NCBI GenBank assembly: GCA_910589415.1
Contig: OU342631.1
Span: 5,580,001 to 5,644,000, forward strand
DNA from: Malachius bipustulatus
Taxonomy: Eukaryota; Arthropoda; Insecta; Coleoptera; Melyridae
Length of the DNA: 64,000 nt
Direction of reading: 5' to 3'
The translations under genes and the position numbers were made by a program. This document shows positions 58,802-64,000 of this stretch, piece by piece (the first letter of the stretch is position 1; each line of letters begins with the position of its first letter). The notes below the pieces were generated by a model. It saw nothing but the letters and a program-made list of their open reading frames with translations, had not been told where the DNA came from and made no database searches.

Positions 58802-60635
58802 AAATGGATGTAAAAATTATTGATTAAAAATGGACGGGTTTTCTTTTGTTAGCCTCAAGGAGAATATATTTTTTGAAAATTGATATTATCGCTTATAGTA
58901 AAGAATCATATCACTGCATTGTTAATTAAATCGGATTTCGAATGCTGTGTAACAATAATAAATTATTATTATGAAATTTTTTAAATTCTGTTTATGGTCG
59001 GTCTTTAAGTGAAGTTTTGTGATTTTGTAGTAATTGGTGTTTTCACTTTCAATAAACTTGCAAAAGGTTATTTCAAATGGACTCGCATTATCATCCTGAT
59101 GGTCGTAAAAGTAGCACTTAAACATTTATATGAGGATTATATTTATAAGCACTAATGAAGATGTTGGTGTTGATGCATGGAAAACTTTTTAATTACCTAC
59201 ATTATCAAGGACAGATCCTAATTTATAATAAATACTCACTTTAGTTACCTACAACTAGAACATTTATCTATAATTGACGGCGTCACTTGTTCCTATTTGG
59301 TTGTTGCGACATTGAACATGGACATTAGGTACACTTCTTGTTCACTTAGCTCGACAAGAACGTTTTTTTCTGCTGAAGATTAATAAATTTGCATTATTTT
59401 ATTATGAAAGTATGTTAAGTAAATTTCTGAAGCAATAACGTCGGAAGGTATAATCATTCATTAATATATGGTAAGTGACTCTTAAGTACACAATTAAAAC
59501 AAAACAGGGTTAAGTAACTAGCTCCAGGCTTCTCTTTTTATTTTTTTAGTCGTCTTGGATTCTGGTTTGCACAAAATGAAATTAACTGACATACCGGTTT
59601 TTCAATTTATGTTATCTCTGAAATCCTACGACCAGATACATATAATGTAGAATCACTTGCAACTGGGCAACACTATTATTATAATGCAAAAATAACTTGC
59701 AGGTGTAAAACGACCAGTGATAATTTCTAAACATTAATGTAAGCCGAGCATTTTGTTTTCTTTCATGTCTTCTGTTTCGACTTGGAGGAAATTTGACACG
59801 TAACGATTATAAACGTAGTTTAGTTTAGAGTGTGACTTGGAAAATGGAAACGTAGCCAAGCCAACTGGGATGCAAACCACGATTCTGGCTTAATTCCTGA
59901 AAGAATCGTTCCGACGCGGCTCTGATGATAAATCTTTATCTAATCTGCTCTAAACGCAGAGTTCATCGTCTGGTTAGTACATAAAGTGATATAAGAGTTG
60001 TACATACGGTGATATAAGAAACGGTTATCTTATGTTTTAAACCACATTATTCTAATTTGTTGACACTGATGCAATTTTCGGTATAAATTTATATAAACTA
60101 CTAAACCAGATAACTAATATTTTTCTTTTTTATGTTGTGGTAATGAAAATTATAAATGCGGATAAGATTTATAAATAAACATGTATTATATTAGTATTAA
60201 GATAAAATATGTAGGTCCAGTTATTAATTTACATGAATTTAGTGCAATTTATATGAGTACCTAATAATTATTAATCGGTTTGTACATACAGGGAGATACA
60301 TACTTACTTAGTGTTAAATTTTAAATTTAAACCATTAGTATTTTTTGTAATATTTTTCATCATTTGCCAATGTGAAGTTTTCTTTGTAAGTGATGAAGTT
60401 TTCACGCCAACTCTTTTTATACGCATGGTAAATTTCTAATATTTATCCCTAATATAGCTCCAGTGATGCCAGAGATCAAGTATAAATCTGTACAGAAACA
60501 CTAATAATATTAACAATAATAAACTGATCTTTATAAAACTTCTAACTAAGGTGCTCAATGAGTAACTAAACCCGATGAACCGTTCTTAAACGTCTTAAAC
60601 TAAATGTGTTTAATTTGAAAACTGGAAAATAACTT
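58802..60635. other. No recognisable gene
   Basis: AT-rich, no repeats or frames with family signatures. Confidence 0.4.
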
Positions 60636-60637
60636 GA

Positions 60638-60862
60638 CATTCAACCAATTTTGGAAAATGGGAAGATCTTGTCAAGGTCTATTTTAGTGATGGAGCTCTG
60701 AAGAAGGTACTTGTTTGGGGTAACACTGAGACAACGATATTTGAAGATGTTTGGAGTCAATCAATCATATCTGAACAAGAGTATCTAAGAAATTATGTGC
60801 GGTGGCTTACTAAAGATCCAGATTATCGAGATCTCTGGAATGTGAAATGTTTCAACTTTTAA
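60638..60862 (+). CDS. Candidate exon or gene fragment, unknown family
   Basis: An open frame of 74 codons between TGA (60635) and TAA (60860-60862) has no internal Met. Its composition looks like real protein: EDLVKVYFSDGALKKVLVWG, TIFEDVWSQSIISEQEY, VRWLTKDPDYRDLWNVK. A possible acceptor (CTATTTTAG) lies at about 60686, inside the frame. If real it is a terminal exon with its stop codon. It is soluble and acidic/basic mixed, with several Trp, and has no membrane segment. I do not recognise the family; a transposon-derived fragment is equally possible. Confidence 0.3.
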   Translation, partial: HSTNFGKWEDLVKVYFSDGALKKVLVWGNTETTIFEDVWSQSIISEQEYLRNYVRWLTKDPDYRDLWNVKCFNF

Positions 60863-60864
60863 CC

Positions 60865-62470
60865 ATATTTCCTATTTTGGCCAAGTCAGGTTGGGTAACT
60901 TAAAAAAAAGTACATTTCCATCATAATATGGTGATTAATTGATATTTTTTATCCAAAACATTCAGGTGTTTCGCAGGATTATATGTTACTATACCTATTT
61001 CTTTTACTTTATATGCTCAGCATATAAAGTTTTTATCTTTTTTTCACTTTATATAATTCTTTTACGTTTCTTTTATTTTATATGCCAGCTTGCAGAAGTA
61101 GGAAGCTGGCTTCCGGAACCTCAAATCTCCTTTGTTGTCATTTTGGTTATGGCTCAAAATTTTTTGGCCATTTGATTGGGTCATCAACTACTAATGTGGA
61201 TATTATCGAAACAAGTGTTCAGAAAATACATTAACGAAAATATATCAAACTAAGTACAAAGCTAGTAGAATAATGTCTGGAGCTTTTTCGTTTACCGAGG
61301 TATACGTTATGAAGTGTTTACATGAAATGAAAGTTTTTTGTAAATGCTTCTTTAAGATTAATCAGAATTATATGCCAATCAGCTTTCATAATATCTTTGC
61401 TCAGGATATTTATCGACCTTACTTGTATAGATTTGTTTTATTCAGCCATCTACAGAATTAGCTGATGCATATATGGTTCTTCACCTTATATGGACTATCT
61501 CGAGAAGAGCTTCCACAAGAATTCATTAGGTGTTATCCATGGGTATTTGTCTGTCTCTTTGTTGAGAACTGTGCTGAATTTTCTGCGATTAAATAGATTG
61601 TACTTTGAAGTAATAAATTTTCAATAAACCATTTATTGAATATACATTGAGTAATACTCAAAGATATTGTGATTAAAAGATATTGTAATTACGTAAGCTC
61701 AATTAAAAAATGCTATCTGCTAAATTACCAAAAATTATTTTATCTTTCTCTAGATATGCAGGGCATATTAAATTGTTGACAATTGAAAATAATGTGCAAT
61801 ATTTTGTAATCCCATGATGTCCCACTTTTTGTGTGAGTCTGTTTATATGAAACCATTAATGTTATGAAATCTTGGAAGATTTCATGATCTTCTTCATAGT
61901 GTTAATGAAAATTATCATCTTTTAAACTAATAAACACGTCATTAGCATTGACATTTGTGTATATCTACCTAATTCAGTAAGCCGACTCTTCTGTTTTATG
62001 AAAATAGAATGAAATATTTATAGCACCAGAACCATTAATGTGACTACTACTACCCATACCAACCAGTAGCTGGTCTCACTTTGTCAATGGAAACTTCATT
62101 GAAAAATTGAAGAGTAAGAATAATACTAATAAATCAGGCTTATTATTTAATTTATAATATTTCACCAATTTGATTTTGTTATTTATCAGGATCTCTTTTG
62201 TTTGTTCATGCCTATTTATTTATATTTTCGTGCCATCAACCATCGTTCTGGTTAGTCATCTAAAATATGCTCACCAGTTTTAAATATAAAAAAAAAAAAT
62301 TAAAAACATTCTTCAGGGGGTGGATAATTTGAACAGAGACTGTCCAGTTAATTGGCAGTATTAGCAAAATTATATCCATTGTGTCTACGTACCTACGTTT
62401 GAACTATTTATGGAAAACCAGTTATGGAAACCAATGAATTTTATATTTTTATTTTTCCCATGTTTGTTGT
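60865..62470. other. No confirmed gene
   Basis: AT-rich. A short frame at 61465-61596 (43 codons; includes SREELPQEFIRCYPWVF) and the longer one at 61273-61461 look more protein-like than background, but have no splice or family evidence. Confidence 0.35.
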
Positions 62471-62475
62471 TCCAG

Positions 62476-62554
62476 GAATATGCAATTCAGTGGATTATAT
62501 TTTTTATTACAATGAGCCAAGCTACGAAGAAATCTAAAGATAAAAAATTTGTGG
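62476..62554 (+). CDS. Candidate internal exon (hydrophobic), unknown gene
   Basis: A strong acceptor (TTTGTTGTTCCAG|G) precedes 79 bases open in frame, followed by a donor-like GTAGGT at 62555. The encoded peptide starts EYAIQWIIFFITMSQATKKS and continues with lysine-rich sequence, like the end of a membrane helix followed by a cytoplasmic loop. Insect odorant-receptor exons can look like this, but nothing diagnostic is present. Chance cannot be excluded. Confidence 0.3.
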
Positions 62555-62740
62555 GTAGGTACTATTAGTTGCTAAATCTGAAAAATATCAAAATTTAAAA
62601 AAGGTCAGTGGCGTATATTTTCGTTTGCAATAATATTGGTGAGGATGTCCCCCTGAACGCCACTGGACTTGATAATTTCAATGCAATGGGAATAATTGAT
62701 GATTCACTCACGGGATTATGTGATCAAAACTGTGCTGTGT

Positions 62741-62802
62741 TTGTAGCTACATTGCACTGATGAGTCCCAAACAGGACGAAACACGTGTCTACAATTTCTA
62801 CC
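62741..62802 (+). ncRNA. Type I hammerhead ribozyme, family H2, complete core
   Basis: GTAG (62743-62746) pairs with CTAC (62798-62801) and ATTG-A flanks pair with T-CAAT across one A-C mismatch to form stem I with an internal loop. The core is CTGATGA (62757-62763), stem II GTCC-CAAACA-GGAC (62764-62777), GAAA (62778-62781), stem III CACGTG, and GTC with cleavage after 62789. All invariant core nucleotides are present. A stem II of GUCC/GGAC and a short palindromic stem III are typical of hammerheads in metazoan retroelements (schistosome satellites, Penelope-like elements). It is not similar to family H1 outside the core. Confidence 0.75.
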
Positions 62803-63119
62803 TCTTCTCGTAACACAACATTAATGAATTGTTTTACAACATATCATTCATCTCTTGTCTTGATAATTTTGATCTTCTTGGGGTACGTATTACTACAAAT
62901 AACACTGTAAAACTTCAACAGTATCAGAAAAAGAATGTTTGAGATATTAAAAAAAAAGAAATAAAAAAAAAAGTTTAACATGAACTTTTAATTTTAAAAT
63001 CTCTTCAATAATCGGCTGTTAAATTTATTGTAACTTAATTAATTAACACCCTGTATTTGTATTTATTGTATTTACCATATTGTATATCTAGAGTACCTAT
63101 ACCATGATCAATGACATGA

Positions 63120-63215
63120 AACCTCGTATACGACTGCAAAAATTTTTATGTCGGATTTTATCATTTCAGATTTCAGACCGTGCACTACTTTTCATGAAGA
63201 ATAACTTTTTTCATA
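63120..63215. repeat. Single arm of the TATACGAGGTTT family
   Basis: AAACCTCGTATACGACTGCA and the following ~85 bp (TTCAGATTTCAGACCGTGCA, TTCATGAAGAATAACTTTTT) match the right arm of the element at 26131-26605. Confidence 0.5.
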
Positions 63216-63852
63216 AAACTAAGATAAAAAGTTTTACATAATATGGTAGATACCAACTTACGTTGAGACGCTGTATTTTAATGAAGAGTGTGAAACCTTC
63301 ATACAAAGATGCATGTTCACTCAGCAAAAAAAAAATAATTACTAATATTTTCAAGCTTGTTAAAGTCTTTGATGTGTTAATTTTAACTATCAGTTCTACA
63401 AGCAATCAGAAAGATGTTATTGGCATATTTTATTATATAGAATGACTCTGGTTTTTGTAGATAGGTACCTAAAAAATCTTGAAACCTGATATGTACTTTA
63501 TATGCATAGAGAGGGTACAAGGAATGTGGATCACTTATTACACGACCGGTTGCAGAAAAGCGTGCTAGATTATGGCACTATCCCGAATATTATAATGTTC
63601 TCTCAAATAGTGAACATTCAAAACAACACGTAGGTATATTGTCAAATTTTGTTTTGTTTTTTTTTCTTATATATATTTGTTTAATTTTCTTATATACAGA
63701 ATCTTATATCTAAGATCTAAGATTTTTTATACACCGTGTTGCATAGAAAAGGTAACATAAGGAATACGTGTAAAGAATATTTCAACAATACTTTGAAAAT
63801 AAATTATAGGTGGCCTTCAAATCCCTTGGAAACTGCTAATCATCAGCTTTAA

Positions 63853-63978
63853 GCCAGAGTGGCTTGGATCCTTCATGAATGGTACATGAATATTAGCACT
63901 CAGAAACGTTTACAATTTGCTAAGTTGCTCCAGATTGATTGTATCCATATTGACAGGATACTAATGGCATTAATTTAA
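63853..63978 (+). pseudogene. Possible odorant-receptor C-terminal fragment
   Basis: The frame ARVAWILHEWYMNISTQKRL continues for 20 residues (QFAKLLQIDCIHIDRILMAL) to a stop. In a shifted frame just upstream (63825-63850) are LGNC and SSALSQSG. The order 'GN----S--L----Y---WY--....-R-L---L' is that of the last loop and helix of insect odorant receptors, but the match is weak and needs a frameshift. It could equally be noise. Confidence 0.2.
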
Positions 63979-64000
63979 TTTTGAATGAGTACTACCTACA

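Overview
The window looks like non-coding DNA from a large, repeat-rich insect nuclear genome. It is strongly AT-rich, has few long open frames, shows canonical GT/AG splice-like signals, and is full of decayed LINE, mariner, pogo and P-type relics plus dozens of short inverted-repeat elements. The frequent short TAGGTACCTA-type strings and the TA-flanked CAGGGTG repeat ends suggest a beetle, hemipteran or lepidopteran. I cannot name the species. No rRNA, tRNA, CRISPR array or bacterial-type operon was seen.

Genes. The best-supported host gene fragment is a 34-codon first coding exon at 29950-30051 (+). It encodes a signal peptide, starts in a good Kozak context behind a GC-rich leader, and ends at a consensus splice donor, so the right half of the window may be its intron. 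Weaker candidate exons lie at 514-741 (-), 24018-24152 (+), 60638-60862 (+), 62476-62554 (+) and 63853-63978 (+). None could be assigned to a family with confidence.

Mobile DNA, left to right: a TA-flanked palindromic element (2751-3134); a 221-bp inverted-repeat element (4383-4603); four alternating copies of one arm unit, with another element inserted between two of them (5698-7150); a pogo-like element (8191-8770); a LINE reverse-transcriptase relic (9545-10092, -); a P-superfamily-like element with 8-bp target duplication and a THAP-like start (13204-14189); a palindrome nested in a palindrome (14599-15386); a mariner relic (15430-16290); a foldback element carrying three further insertions (21317-23305); interleaved repeats (27.7-29.3 kb); a LINE RNase H relic (39890-40571, -); several large palindromes (44469-45240, 46818-47740, 48034-48316, 53861-54617, 54834-55417); and two LINE relics (57160-58250, -). 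All four LINE relics lie on the minus strand.

The most unusual content is self-cleaving RNA. Three type I hammerhead ribozyme motifs can be folded by eye (62741-62802 +, 41953-42020 -, 52360-52427 +). The last two belong to one repeat family about 10 kb apart, and one copy carries hammerhead cores at both ends in inverted orientation. Three more decayed hammerhead-like motifs are scattered through the window. This suggests hammerhead-bearing retroelements (Penelope-like or retrozyme-like) have been active here. The second notable theme is the density of near-perfect long palindromes sharing TA-CAGGGTG ends but with unrelated interiors. Transcripts across these would fold into long hairpins.
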